DNA of 64,000 nucleotides from Spiroplasma endosymbiont of Nebria brevicollis (GCF_964030895.1 NZ_OZ034986.1:1178001-1242000), one strand, 5' to 3'; counted from the stretch's first letter, positions 30,813-42,076 are shown. Notes: generated by a model not told the origin, from the letters alone. Translations and numbers: made by a program.

Positions 30813-31395
30813 TTATTTATACTGAAAATAAAATGTTTTATTATCTGTTGTTTCTGAAAGAGCATAAAAATCAACTAAAGCAGGATTAGTTGGATCTAAT
30901 TCTACAAGAGGTGTAGTTGTAAGATTAGCAACATTAAAAAATAACAATCTTGATGAAGCAGACTTAACAATCGCAGTTGTCTTCAGCATTTTGAATATTT
31001 AAATTTTGTTTTAAATCAGTAACTACTGGTGATCCAGTAGTAAGAGATCAAAAAATCAAGTATTATTAGCAGGAGCTGTTGTACTGTCCAAAAATATGCC
31101 TGTTTTGTCACTAAGACGAAAAAAATTATTTATAAATTTACTTAAATCTGTTTTCTGACTTCCTGCTGATTTAGAACTATCAAAAAATCAAGCTTCACCA
31201 TGAGTAGTAGACTTAAAAATAGCAGTAGTTGCAGATAGTGGGTATACTTCATGAGTAGGAAACCCTAAATCTGTTAAATGTGGTGATTTTACTATTGATG
31301 GTGGTTTAACATTATCAGGACCACAAGGCTATAACACTAACTGATAATGGTGTCGTCAAACCAATTGCTGATAATATTTTTAAAGTTTTTTTCAT
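30813..31395 (-). pseudogene. Lipoprotein gene, frameshifted
   Basis: ATG 31395 starts MKKTLKILSAIGLTTPLSVS and would reach a lipobox cysteine, but a one-base shift occurs there (VIALWS stop; the other frame reads ACGPDNVKPPSIVKSP). The mature part contains two similar units (TTAIFKSTTHGEAWFFDSSK and LDSTTAPANNTWFFD; also ASSRLLFFNVANLTTTPL), separated by at least one more shift. A surface lipoprotein with internal repeats, now broken. It would have needed Lgt. Confidence 0.6.
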
Positions 31396-31467
31396 ATCAT
31401 CTTACCCCCTTGTTTTATCTTACTTTAAATTATATACACATTTTAAACGAACACTTATTTTATGCAC

Positions 31468-31500
31468 AAAAAGGTTAACTTTGAATAAGAGTTAACCCTT
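31468..31500 (-). terminator. fba intrinsic terminator
   Basis: On the minus strand GGGTTAAC, an 11-base loop, GTTAACC and TTTTT follow the fba stop by 20 bases. Confidence 0.85.
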
Positions 31501-31517
31501 TCACTAATTATTTATAA

Positions 31518-32387
31518 TTATGCTTTTCCTAATGAACCAAATTCAGTTAGTAATTCCTTGGCTTTAGTTTTAATAGCTTCCATTCCTGGTTTAAAAATTT
31601 TTCTTGGGTCAAAACCTTTATCTTCTTTTAACTTTCCAGAGTTAACATATTTCTCAGTCGCAAAAGCAAATACTTCTTGGAGTTCAGTGTTAACATTAAT
31701 TTTGCTAATTCCTAAACTAATAGCTTTTAACACTTGGTCTTTAGGAATTCCTGAACCACCATGTAATACCATTGGTTTTTTAGAGGCAACAGATAGTTTT
31801 TCTAACACATCAAATTTCAATCCAGATCATTTAGCAGGATATTTACCATGAATATTTCCAATTCCAGCAGCAAGGAAATCAATACCTAGGTTAGCAAGTG
31901 CCATACAGTCTTCTTCACTAGCAATTTCACCACTACCAATTACACCATCTTCTTCACCACCAATAGTTCCAGCTTCTGCTTCTACTGAAGCATGAGTTTT
32001 TTTAGCATATGCTACTACTCCTTTTGTTCCTTTTACATTGTCATTAAATTCTAAATGTGAACCATCAAACATAACAGAACTAAATCCAGCATCCAAAGCT
32101 TTCTTACATGATTCTACTGATTGACCGTGGTCTAAATGTAACGCAACAGGCACAGTAATTTTTAAATCATTTAATAAAGCAAATACCATATCGTGAACAG
32201 TTTTATACCCACCCATGTATTTCATAGCACCTTCTGAAACACCAATAATTACTGGTGAATTAGTTTCTTGCGCTATTTCTAAGATTGATCTTGTTCATTC
32301 TAAGTTATTAATGTTAAAATGAGCTACAGCATATTTACCTGCTTTGGCTTTGTTAATCATGCTTGTTGCACTAACGAATTTTATCAT
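31518..32387 (-). CDS. fba: Class II fructose-bisphosphate aldolase
   Basis: 289 residues. Zinc-dependent glycolytic enzyme splitting fructose-1,6-bisphosphate. Metal-binding ALHLDHGQ, HGKYPAK and VLHGGSGIP motifs are seen; the first residues MIKFVSATSMINKAKAG are family-like. Two Trp are TGA. RBS GGAGGAAG lies eight bases before ATG 32387. Single gene with its own terminator. Confidence 0.96.
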
Positions 32388-32469
32388 TTTCTTCCTCCAT
32401 GAGATTAATGTGAATATATATTTCATAAAAATTATAACAATTTTATATACAGAATCTTTATTTAATATT

Positions 32470-34074
32470 TTATTTGTTAATAATACTTTTAATTAATCCC
32501 AAAAATAAAGGATTTGGTTTGTTAATTCGTGAAGTAAATTCAGGGTGATATTGACTAGCAATAAAGTAAGGATGAACTTTGGTTGGTAGTTCAATTACTT
32601 CTACTAAGTTTTCTTTTACATACGTTCCACTAAAAATTAAACCTTTTTCTGCTAAAAATGTTTTATATTCATTATTGAATTCATAGCGATGACGATGACG
32701 TTCAATAACTACTGTTTGTTTATAAAGTGTTTTTGCTAATGAACCATCAACTAATGTGGTTGGATAATTTCCTAAACGTAATGTCCCACCAATTTGGTCA
32801 GTTTTAGTTTTACCACGTAGTAAATCAAAAATCGGATTTTTAGTTTTCTCATTAAATTCAGTAGAATGAGCGTCTTCTAAGTTGCATACATTTCGAGCAT
32901 ATTCAATACAAGCCAATTGCATCCCTAAACATAATCCTAAAAATGGGATTTTATTAATTCTAGCATAATTAATGGAAAGGATTTTACCTTCGACACCACG
33001 AATACCAAAACCACCAGGCACTACTAATGCTTGAAACGGACTTAAAATTGCTTTTAAGTTTTTACTATCCAATGTTTCAGCATTAATAATTTTATAACTA
33101 ATTTTGGTGTTAAGGTTATAACCAGCAATTTTTAATGATTCAATTACTGATAAATAAGCATCGCTTAAATTAGCATACTTAGCAATAATCCCGATAGTAA
33201 CTTCATGATTCATAGTTTCTAATTTTTTAATTACCGATTGTCATTCTTTCATATCAGGTTTAGTTTTATTTAAATTTAATAATTCAGAAATTACAACGTC
33301 GGCTTTTTGGTGTGCTAATGATAATGGCACTTTATAAATATTATCACAATCAGGAATTGCTAAAACATTAGCACGTTTAATATTACAGAACAATGATAAT
33401 TTATCAAATATATGATTTGGCGGCATAAATTCACTACGACAAACTAAAATATCAGGTTGAATTCCTAATGATAATAATTCCTTAACTGAATGTTGACTTG
33501 GTTTAGTTTTAAATTCACCAACCGCATGTAAATAAGGAATTAAAGTAGTATGAATAACAATCACATTATCATGACCTTTTTCATTACGTACTTGTCTAAT
33601 GGCTTCAACAAAAGCTAATGATTCAATATCACCAACGGTTCCACCAATTTCAGTAATAATAACATCGGCTTTACTATTTTCAGCAGATTTAAAAATATGA
33701 TTTTTAATTTCATCGGTAATATGAGGTACGACTTGAACTGTTTTTCCTTCATAAAATCCATCACGTTCTTTTTGTAAAACTCGCTGATAAACCTTGCCAG
33801 TAGTAATGTTAGAATCTTTAGTTAGATTTTCATCAATAAAACGTTCATAATGGCCCAAGTCAAGATCAGTTTCAGCACCATCACCAGTCACATATACTTC
33901 ACCATGTTGATAAGGACTCATAGTACCTGGATCAACATTGATATATGGATCAAATTTTTGCATGAAAATCTTAATATCTTTTTGTTTTAAAATTCTTGCT
34001 ATTGAAGCAGCAGTAATACCCTTTCCTAGTGATGAAACAACACCACCAGTAATAAATATATATTTTGGATTCAT
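32470..34074 (-). CDS. pyrG: CTP synthase
   Basis: 534 residues, the usual size. Synthetase half with the N-terminal P-loop [11 protein letters not shown]; glutamine amidotransferase half with the nucleophile Cys in LGLCLGMQL and the catalytic QYHPEF. One TGA Trp joins the halves. It converts UTP to CTP. It follows rpoE on the same strand; a palindrome (34102-34124) overlaps the rpoE stop and could modulate read-through into pyrG. Confidence 0.97.
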
Positions 34075-34101
34075 AGTTATTTTTCTCCTAAATGTTAATA
34101 T

Positions 34102-34124
34102 GAGTAATATAATTTATATTACTC
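34102..34124. repeat. Palindrome at the rpoE-pyrG junction
   Basis: GAGTAATAT, short loop, ATATTACTC overlaps the rpoE stop. There is no U-tract, so it is not a plain terminator; it may stabilise or regulate the pyrG transcript. Confidence 0.5.
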
Positions 34125-34517
34125 ATCATAGTTGTCTTCGACTATTTTAATACCAATGGTATCATCTTCATCAAATTCTTCATCATCTAATGTTTTAGTT
34201 AGGTCTGTCGTTATTATTAAATCAATAGTCATCTCACTGGTATCATCTTTATTTGTTGGCAAATCAATTCTTGTCATTTGTTCTTTGATTTCTTCTTGTG
34301 AAACTTCACTACGAGGATATCAGATTTTATCATTTTTTAAGAAAAAATTAGGATCAAAAATCATGGCAGTGTATAAATCACCACCAGCTTTTTCTTCATC
34401 TTCTTTGGCAATATTACATTGCTTTTTAACGTGTTTTAAAATTTCTTTCAAATCAGCCTTTTTATTTTTGCATAAAAATTTATACGCTTCTTCAACTAAT
34501 GTTGGTTTTTTTTGCAT
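34119..34517 (-). CDS. rpoE: RNA polymerase delta subunit
   Basis: 132 residues. N-terminal winged-helix (HARE-HTH) domain with VEEAYKFLCKNKKADLKEIL and GDLYTAMIFDPNFF, then a C-terminal highly acidic tail (LDDEEFDEDD ending EDNYDE), the classical two-part architecture of delta. Trp in the second part is TGA. rpoE-pyrG adjacency is conserved in Firmicutes. Start ATG 34517 follows AGAAGGTGAT. Confidence 0.94.
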
Positions 34518-34569
34518 GGTCTAATCACCTTCTACATTGTATATCATAAATTATAAAAAAATACATTTT

Positions 34570-36213
34570 TTACATTTTTTCTGGTGCCTTTACGCCAATT
34601 AAATTTAGGGCGTTGGCCATAATTTGTTTTATTGCTAAAACTAAGGTTAATCTTTGTGCTGTTATTAGAGGTTCATCTTGCACAATAACTTTGTATTCAT
34701 TATAGTACGAATGAAATAATTTTGCTAATTTTTGAATGTAATTAGTTAATAAATGGGGTTGATGTTGGTTTTCAATTCTTTGTAAAACTAATACATACTC
34801 ATCGAGAGTTATTAATAATTCTTTTTCTTTATGGTTAGTTAATAAATTAATTTCATTAACAATCTTAAAGTTAGGTTGGTTTTTAATAATTTGATTAATT
34901 CGTGCATGAACATATTGGGCATAGAAAACTGGATTATCAGTTGTTTGTTTTTTAGCAACTTCTAATTCAATGTCTAATGGCGATTCAATACTTCGTGAAA
35001 CCATGAAATATCGTAAAGCATCAACACCAATAATGTCTAACATATTACGTAAAGTAATTGCTGTTCCAGCCCGTTTTGACATTTTTTGTTCTTTACCATT
35101 GTCAATAACTTTTACCATTTGCATACATAAAATATCTAAATTGTTAGCATTATGACCAATCATTGTTAATCCTGCTTTAATACGATGAATGTACCCATAG
35201 TGGTCAGCTCCTCAAACATTAATTAGTAAATCACTACGTTGATATTTAACATGGTGATATGCTAAGTCAGGTAACATATAAGTATAACTACCATCTTTTT
35301 TAACAATAACACGATCTTTATCATCACCAAAAGGTGTGGTTTTTAAGAATAGGCCATCATCTAATAAATAGGTATGTCCTTGTTCTTCTAACTTCTTAAT
35401 TAAATTAGGAATAATGTTATTTTGGTATAAAGTTAATTCAGAAAATCATTTATCCATTTTAATATTGAATTTTTTTAAATCCTTTTTAATTTCGTTTAAC
35501 ATATACTTAATACCAAACATTTGAAATATTAAACTTGCAGGAGCTGTAAAAGGTTTTTTATAATATTCAATACCATGTTCTTTTTTAAAAGCGACAGTTG
35601 CATCTTGAATTTCAGTACCACGATAACTTTCTTCAGGTAATTCTAATTTAGCACCACAAAGATTTTGATAGTTAACATAAATAGAATTAGCTAATACACT
35701 AATTTGTTTACCTGCATCATTAATATAATATTCACGAATAACATCATAGCCACGTAACGCTAAAATATTAGATAAACTATCACCGATGGCACCATTTCTG
35801 GCATGACCTAAGTGTAATAAACCTGTGGGATTAGCACTAATAAATTCAACATTGAAAATAATATTCTTTTTTTCACCACGACCATAATTAGATTTTTCTT
35901 TAATAATTTTCATTAATAAAACGCTAAAGACTGCAGGATTAATATCAATATTAATAAAGCCAGGGGCAACAAAATCAATTTTTTTAATTAATGGATATTT
36001 TTGATGAATATGTTTAACCAAAGTTTGAGCAATGTCCAATGGTCTTTGTTTATACTTCTTAGCCAACACCATGGCAATGGGAGTAGCATAATCACTTAAT
36101 GCACTATTTTTGTTAATTTCAACGACAATTAGATTTTGATCTATTTCATATTTAGTATTAACTAGTGCATCTTTAACAATATTTGTTAATTCATTAATGA
36201 CATAACTATTCAT
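34570..36213 (-). CDS. argS: Arginyl-tRNA synthetase
   Basis: 547 residues, class I synthetase. HLGHARNG is the HIGH-type motif, QKMSKRAG the KMSKS loop, and the C-terminal DALR anticodon-binding domain includes YVHARINQII. The N-terminal additional domain is present. I chose ATG 36213 (MNSYVINEL) rather than 36237 because AAAGGAG sits about 12 bases upstream of 36213 and would fall inside the longer frame. Several TGA Trp. Confidence 0.96.
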
Positions 36214-36306
36214 AAAACATTTAAACTCCTTTCTCAATATGCAATTTCTTTATTATACTTATAATTTCAGTTTATATCACATTAAATAATAAAAATAAAG
36301 TTTTTT

Positions 36307-37404
36307 TTACAAAAGTTGTTCAATAGCATTGTTAACATACTGCATAAATCCAATTCTAATTAAAAATTCCAAGATGGCAACATCATCATAACTTAAATTA
36401 ATTAATTCTTGATAGTTACCAAATATTTGATTATCTAAAACATTCCGTAGTTTTTCATTTACTTTATGTGGAACATCAAATTTACTAATTCCTGATACTT
36501 TTGCTAATTCAACATCAATATTTTTTTGTGTTATTTGCTCTTGATGTTGTTCTTCAATATCATATAACTCAATTAGTTTTAAATATAATTCTTGTAGTAA
36601 ACTCAGGCCTTGCACAAAATTTGTTAATAACTCTTGTTCATTAATAATGTCTGATGTTAAATTACTAAAATAACTATGATTATCATCGGCTTCATAACGC
36701 GCTGCTTGACCACCTGGATTAATTTGTTCAAAGTAACGCAAACGTTCACGAAGATTTAAAAGAATATTACTCATATTCTCATCTTCAACTCTTGTCGTAC
36801 TAATAAGTTTAATTAAACGTACTAAGTTGTGAAAATTAAATTTTTTCTTTTTGGCCGAAGCTTCAACTTGGATATATTTGCGTAAACAATGTTTTAATTT
36901 CAATTCTAATGATTGATAAACAGAAAATAAAATAATATGAAAGTTATTGTAACCCATGCCTTTTTTAATATTTAAAATAGCATTGACAGCATACATATTA
37001 GCACGATCATTATCATTACCAAGCACACTAGTTAAATGAAGTGTACGTGGTAAATGTTTAATAACAATTGTTAACACCTCTTCAAATTTGGTTTGTAATA
37101 TTTTATTGTCTAAATGAGGAATATTGCTTTTAATTGATTTCAAATCATTATATTCTGTACCAATAAAAAGAAAAGCAAAAATAGCAAAAAAAGTAATTAT
37201 TTTTTCGTCATTATTTTCTCACGTTAGATTTAAAGTTTTAATTGCACCATCTAGTTTTTCTTTATTAATTAACACACCTAGAACAATAACTAGTTCTTGA
37301 GTTTCCAAATCATATTCTTGAGCTTTAAGATAAAAATCACCAGGTGTTAAATCTAAAACTTGGGGTTTTAATAAAAATTTTTGAACTGTGGTTCTAATAT
37401 TCAT
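36307..37404 (-). CDS. Conserved hypothetical protein, mostly helical
   Basis: 365 residues from ATG 37404 (RBS AAGAGG). The N-terminal 60 residues start MNIRTTVQKFLLKPQVLDLT, a TGA Trp then leads to a short hydrophobic stretch (ITFFAIFAFLFIGTE). The remainder is Leu/Glu/Lys helical with RERLRYFEQI and LLQELYLKLIELYD. No recognised domain. It lies between argS and the HD hydrolase on the same strand. Intact, so likely a true Spiroplasma gene. Confidence 0.65.
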
Positions 37405-37567
37405 GATAACCTCTTTACAATAGTATTTATTATTAACTTTAATTTGATAATTTTAATATAATTATTCATATAAATTATAGAAAATTTTGTTTTAAAACAA
37501 AAAAGTGCGTGTATAATTTAATAGATACTTATAAGATAGAAGATTTAAGTATTAACAATAAGTATAA

Positions 37568-37592
37568 GTAGTTAGTAATAACTACTTATTTT
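37568..37592 (-). terminator. Hairpin overlapping HD-gene stop
   Basis: ATAAGTAGT, loop TATTACTA, ACTACTTAT on the minus strand, beginning within the HD-gene stop; followed by ACTTATTG with only a weak T-tract. Confidence 0.45.
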
Positions 37593-38779
37593 CTTTTTAA
37601 GAAATAAGTAGTAGTTTGAATTTTAGTGGGACTTTGTAAAATTTGTGAAAGTTTTTCTAAAGGCACATATTTACCATTAGTAGTTTTAATTAAAATAGGG
37701 TCTTTAGTCAAATCATAAAGTACATTATTTAATCTTCGTTTAAAACCTTTATCGGTGGTAGTAACATTAATTTTTAGTAAATCTAGTTGTTCTTGTCATT
37801 CGTGACAAAAGAGAATAGTTTTAGCAATATCTAGCAATACACTATCTTGTTCTAACAAAATAATATCTTGTAATAATTTGATAATGGTAGCATCAGTTCA
37901 ACTTAAATAAGCAGTAATATTAATCTTGTTACCTGTAAAAATTGGCATAAATTCATCAACATTAATTGTGAAATTATAATTCTTATCATTATGCAATGTT
38001 GTTAAACGACTAAATAATTGTTGTAAATAACTATCAAAGACAATTCCACTTTTATGATAGTAGACTTGTGAATACATATGAAATCTAGTTATTAAATAGT
38101 TTTCAATAGCAGAAATAGCTTTTTGAGAAAAAGTTAATCCAACTTTAACATCAATAATCATACTAGTTATAATTCATTCTAAATCAATACTTCCAAAATT
38201 AACACCTGTGAAATAACCATCACGCATTAGATAATCAATACGATCACAATCTAATTGCGAAGATACTAATTGAATTTGATATTTAGGATGGTTAAGATAG
38301 TTCTTTTTAATAATGCCAATAATAGTATCAACATCAATTTTAAATTTTTTTAAAATGCTATTAATTTCAGTATTGCTATCTTTAATAATATCACAAGTAT
38401 ATTGTTCATGAGTAAATTGATGCTCATTAACATTATTAAGATTTAATATTTTTTCAAAACTATGAGAAAAAGGACCATGGCCTAAATCATGTAATAAACC
38501 AGCAATTTTGATACTTATTTTTTCTTCATTACTAATCTGTTCAGAACCAGTGACTTCATTAAGAACTCGATTTAAGATATGATAAACACCAAGGCTATGT
38601 CCAAATCTCGTATGAGTAGCGCTAGGAAAAACAATTTGAGCTCCTCCAAGTTGACTAATTCATCTTAATCTTTGAAATTCTTTGCATCCGACAAGCGCTT
38701 TAATGACAGGAGCACTAATGTTAATATTTTTATGAACAGCATCGCGAATGAAAGTTTGTTTAAAATGAATGTTTGGCAT
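37586..38779 (-). CDS. HD-domain phosphohydrolase (YwfO/dGTPase-like)
   Basis: 397 residues. The HD signature appears as HTRFGHSLGVYHI and GLLHDLGHGPFSHSF, then CDRIDYLMRDGYFTG, a combination typical of the YwfO/SAMHD1-like deoxynucleotide triphosphohydrolases. It starts MPNIHFKQTFIRDAVHKNIN. ATG 38779 has AAAGGAT upstream. Several TGA Trp. Predicted role in dNTP metabolism; substrate is inferred. Confidence 0.88.
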
Positions 38780-38854
38780 ATGATTATCCTTTCGTAATAA
38801 AAATTGTAAATTACTAACTTTTTACTTTAATATTAACATAATATTTGCTTTATC

Positions 38855-39340
38855 TTATATAAATTTTATATTTACTAGACTGAATAAATATTTTTTTCTA
38901 AAAGAGTGTTTATGTTCATAACAATATAACATTTGAACATTGAATAATGCTATTTCTTTTTCAATTTTTATTATTATACCTTCTACATTTTCTTTTAACA
39001 TTTCAAATTCATTATTAATAAAAGGTATAATAAATTCACTTAATTGTGTGACTGCACTTTTAATTTCATTGTTTAAATCTTTAAAATTATTATCTAATGA
39101 TTTTTTATCTATATAAGTTGAAATTATTGCTTCAATAAGTTGATTTGTTTCATTATCTTCTAAACCCAATCTTTTTATTTTATTAATAGCATCTTTAAAA
39201 TTAATATACAAATCTTTAAAATTTAAAAAATTTTTATTAAAAGTTCTATAAAAATCTTTTGATAGTTTTCATTTTTGGGAGCGTGGCAAAGATGTCGATA
39301 ACTCATCATTTTTATAAATAGATTCCTTGCTAACCCTCAT
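38855..39340 (-). CDS. Hypothetical helical protein
   Basis: 161 residues if ATG 39340 is used (MRVSKESIYKNDELSTSLPR), which a TGA Trp connects to the longer downstream frame. The start at 39211 would drop that segment. The protein is Lys/Glu/Ile-rich with probable coiled coils (LDNNFKDLNNEIKSAV). RBS is poor. A terminator-like hairpin sits 23 bases upstream. No family recognised. Confidence 0.5.
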
Positions 39341-39362
39341 TACAATCTATATCAAAATTCAC

Positions 39363-39394
39363 AAAAAGACGAGAAATAAGTATCGTCTTTTTTT
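39363..39394. terminator. Terminator-like hairpin
   Basis: AAAAAGACGA, 10-base loop, TCGTCTTTTTTT. T-tracts on both sides, so it could act in either direction: as leader of the minus-strand gene or end of a plus-strand transcript. Confidence 0.6.
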
Positions 39395-39653
39395 GTAATT
39401 GTAAAATTTGCAAATTTTATAACCGTCTTTATCACTATTATCAACACGTGTTAGGAACATAAAATAGTGAACCATAACACAGTTGTTAAAAATAGTGGCT
39501 AGCATGTGGACTTGCATGTTGAAATAAAAAGTAGAGTGATACCTAACAAAATATACTAACCATTAATAATGGTAATCCTTGGGGTGGGAGCGGATTGGCA
39601 ACTAGTATATATAGACCCGTTTTGGGGGACATACTGTAATTAGTTTTTTATTT
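39395..39653. other. Non-coding stretch with a GC-richer patch
   Basis: No gene supported. 39575-39640 is unusually G-rich for this genome (CTTGGGGTGGGAGCGG and CCCGTTTTGGGGGAC) and contains only a 24-codon frame. It could hold a small RNA or a viral signal, because it is followed by a strong terminator. Confidence 0.35.
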
Positions 39654-39698
39654 AACAGCACTGCCACTTTCAGTGAGCAGTTGCTGTTTTATTTTTTT
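39654..39698 (+). terminator. Strong intrinsic terminator
   Basis: Nested stems AACAGCA/TGCTGTT, CTGC/GCAG and CACT/AGTG (39654-39688), then TTATTTTTTTC. It ends an unidentified plus-strand transcript just before the phage module. Confidence 0.8.
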
Positions 39699-39706
39699 CA
39701 TTTTTT

Positions 39707-39855
39707 GGGCGAGTAACATAAATTTTAAAACTTGTAAAAAAAAATTAAACGGGGCTGGTTCAATATAAATATAACTTGCTAAATGCAAGTTATTAAAAAT
39801 TGAATCAAATGCTTTAAGTTTTTTTCAAAATTTTACAATTTATTTACGAGCCCAG
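39707..39855. other. Structured origin-like region before phage module
   Basis: GGGCGAGTAA (39707) and TTACGAGCCC (39844-39853) form imperfect outer arms. Inside, TTCAAT/ATTGAA (39759-39764, 39799-39804) encloses a perfect ATAACTTGC/GCAAGTTAT hairpin (39771-39793). Such nesting suggests a replication origin, packaging site or structured RNA; which is unknown. Confidence 0.45.
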
Positions 39856-39904
39856 TTTTTCTAAAAAATATTAATTATATTAGTGTTAATAAAATAAATA
39901 ACAT

Positions 39905-39938
39905 ATATATCCTTTACGCTTATAGCGACAGGATATAT
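39905..39938 (+). promoter_or_regulatory. Leader hairpin of the phage operon
   Basis: ATATATCCT (39905-39913) pairs with AGGATATAT (39930-39938) around GCT/AGC, then a run of A and RBS GAAAGGA before ATG 39962. Confidence 0.5.
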
Positions 39939-39961
39939 AAAAAAAAGAAAGGATTGTTAAA

Positions 39962-40228
39962 ATGCAAATAGAATTTCAAAAAGAACAAATTACTGAAAAA
40001 TCAAATTCTATTATTATTGATTATTGTGACTATAAATTATCAATGCCAAAATGCTTTATTAAAAATAATACCTTTAATATTTATGATAATAATAATTATT
40101 GAATTTATAATTTAGAAAATATTAAAAAAGAATTAACTGGTGTGCAATTAAAAGAATTATTAAAACCATATATTAATAACGCATTATGAATTAATTATTG
40201 GTATTGACCCCGCGGGTATTGGAAATAG
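39962..40228 (+). CDS. Phage-module small protein
   Basis: 88 residues starting MQIEFQKEQITEKSNSIIID, first gene of a nine-gene plus-strand operon with tight spacing. Trp codons include TGA. Its last 20 codons overlap the RuvC-like frame. No family recognised. Confidence 0.6.
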
Positions 40229-40601
40229 CGGGGTGGTTATATATTCAAATGAAACTAATAATATTATTTATTATGAAACATTCCAAGCAAAAACTATTTT
40301 AGAAAGTAAAAATCTTTATAAAGAAAAATTAATGCAATTTAAAACACTTCTAGGTAATAAAAAAATCTTAGTTATTGTAGAAAATTTCTTTTTAAATTCA
40401 AAACAATTATTAACAAATCCCCTAGCAACACCAAAAGTTATTGGTGCTTTAATGGTACTAGTACAAGATGTTATGAATTTAGATTATCAAGAAAGTGAAC
40501 CAAAAAATAAAAGTAAAATAGAAAATTATCAAGGAAATATTATTTTAACAAAACATGAACAAGATGCTTATAAGCATATTCAATATTATTTAAGGAACTA
40601 A
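40164..40601 (+). CDS. RuvC-like Holliday junction resolvase, start unclear
   Basis: The open frame runs from 40164 (after a TAA) to TAA 40601. It encodes YELIIGIDPAGIGNSGVVIY, a RuvC/RNase H-like first strand with the catalytic Asp in GID, then ILVIVENFFL (second acidic residue) and an acidic C-terminal part (TKHEQDAYKH). No ATG/GTG/TTG precedes the GID motif; the first canonical start, GTG 40233, would remove it. Translation may start at a rare codon, arise by frameshift from the overlapping upstream gene, or the copy may be damaged. Phage RuvC-like enzymes resolve branched DNA before packaging. Confidence 0.65.
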   Translation, partial: NHILITHYELIIGIDPAGIGNSGVVIYSNETNNIIYYETFQAKTILESKNLYKEKLMQFKTLLGNKKILVIVENFFLNSKQLLTNPLATPKVIGALMVLVQDVMNLDYQESEPKNKSKIENYQGNIILTKHEQDAYKHIQYYLRN

Positions 40602-40606
40602 AAAAA

Positions 40607-40900
40607 ATGAAAGATAAAGCGAATTACATTAAATTAACAGTAAAACTTAGTAACAGTATAGAAGCAAAATATCATGAGAAAGGTAATAAAGATTTATATT
40701 ATACTGTTCGTGGTCAATGAAATGGATTAAACTATATTACCTTAATTTTTAATAATCCCAAACTTTATAAACGATTTATTTTATTAAACAAAAATGATGA
40801 AATTATGGTAACTGGACAAATCTTTAATACTTTAAATATTCCAAAAAATCGTGCATTTTGTTCCATTAATGTTAAATGATTTAAAAAATGAAAGGAATAA
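40607..40900 (+). CDS. OB-fold, SSB-like phage protein
   Basis: 97 residues, MKDKANYIKLTVKLSNSIEA. The block GLNYITLIFNNPKLYKRFIL then KNDEIMVTGQIFNTLNIPKN resembles the last strands of single-stranded DNA-binding OB folds. Located right after the RuvC-like gene. Three Trp are TGA. The family call is moderate. Confidence 0.55.
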
Positions 40901-40902
40901 AT

Positions 40903-41595
40903 ATGATTATACTACCTACTTTATTTGGAAATAAAGATGAAATTGAAATATTATCATCATCTCCGCAAGCACTTCATACACATAATGATATTAGAGCAAT
41001 TATCCTAATGAAATACCCTAATGTTAAATCAAAACATATAGTTATTTCTGACCCTGAGAATAATGTTGCTTTATTATTTGGTAAAAAATTAGGTTTAGAT
41101 ATTTGAAATTTAAACCAAAGACCAACTACTAGAAATAAAGTTATTAATAGTTCTAAAAAAATATTATTAGGTTTAGGAACAATTAGTTTAGCAAATTATA
41201 GTAAGTTTTTAAATACTACTATTAATCCCGTAGAACCCACTACAACAATTAATCCAATAACTACTACTACAAAATTACCAACTACTACAAGTACAAGTAC
41301 AACATCTACTACAGAAACACCACCATGACCATTAATGTTAAATGAGAATAATAATCCTAATAATTTAATGGATTGAGATACTTATATTTCATTAAATGCT
41401 TATGGTATTTCAAATCTTATTAGTGGAATTACTGAATTAATACCTAATAGATTTGAAAATATTAGAAAGATTGCTAATATGGCAACTGGTGGGTGTTTAA
41501 TTAGTAGTGGTGTAGCAATGGGTATTAATAATGATTTTAATAATGCTTATGCTATAAATAAAATTAGAAAAACTTATGGAAAAAGGAAAAAGTAA
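40903..41595 (+). CDS. Thr-rich membrane-associated phage protein
   Basis: 230 residues from ATG 40903 (RBS AAAGGAA; the frame from 40888 would overlap the upstream stop). An N-terminal globular part is followed by a hydrophobic segment (ILLGLGTISLANYSKFL), a low-complexity Thr/Pro linker (TTTTKLPTTTSTSTTSTT) and a C-terminal segment with TGGCLISSGVAMG, ending in a basic tail (KTYGKRKK). A linker of this type is typical of spike or attachment proteins. Function is inferred only. Confidence 0.6.
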
Positions 41596-41610
41596 GGAAG
41601 CAAAATAACT

Positions 41611-41868
41611 ATGAAAAATAATGAAATTAGAATGACAACTAATATGAAACAAATTTATTTATTAATGTATAAAACTAATCAAAGTGATGATATGAAATAT
41701 AAAGCATTTGAAACATTAGAATTAGCAACATTATTTCATTTAGGATTTAAAGAAGTAGTTACTAAAATCGGTTATCCTAATCGTGAAATTATTCATTATC
41801 AAATTTTAGCAATTCCATTTAATTTAGAAGAAAGTAAAATTTTAAATGCAAGTAAGGAAGTGAAATAA
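41611..41868 (+). CDS. Phage-module hypothetical protein
   Basis: 85 residues, MKNNEIRMTTNMKQIYLLMY, with RBS GGAAG eight bases upstream. Compact alpha/beta composition, no known family. In the operon between the Thr-rich protein and a 61-residue gene. Confidence 0.6.
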   Translation: MKNNEIRMTTNMKQIYLLMYKTNQSDDMKYKAFETLELATLFHLGFKEVVTKIGYPNREIIHYQILAIPFNLEESKILNASKEVK

Positions 41869-41869
41869 A

Positions 41870-42055
41870 ATGACAAGAAATGAATTTAACACAAAATATA
41901 GAAAACATGATATCAAAATTGATAGGGATTTTGAATTATATATTGATAATTGTTTTAAATTTTCTGATATTAACATATTAAAAGAAACAATTATTGATTA
42001 TAAAAAAATTATAAATGAAATCCCACAGGTAGTTAAAGATTGATTATTAGGATAA
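41870..42055 (+). CDS. Small phage-module protein
   Basis: 61 residues from ATG 41870, one base after the previous stop codon, with RBS AAGGAAG upstream. Starts MTRNEFNTKYRKHDIKIDRD; acidic/basic mix, ends WLLG with a TGA Trp. Family unknown. Confidence 0.55.
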
Positions 42056-42076
42056 TAAAGAAAGGAAATATTAAAC

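Noticed and set aside
39569-39643. 24-codon frame in the GC-richer patch before the phage module
   Set aside because: No RBS, three TGG and no TGA Trp, far too short to support; treated as non-coding.
41240-41325. Repeated ACTACTAC-type triplets resembling a small tandem array
   Set aside because: They encode the Thr-rich linker of a protein; no spacer-repeat pattern, not a CRISPR.
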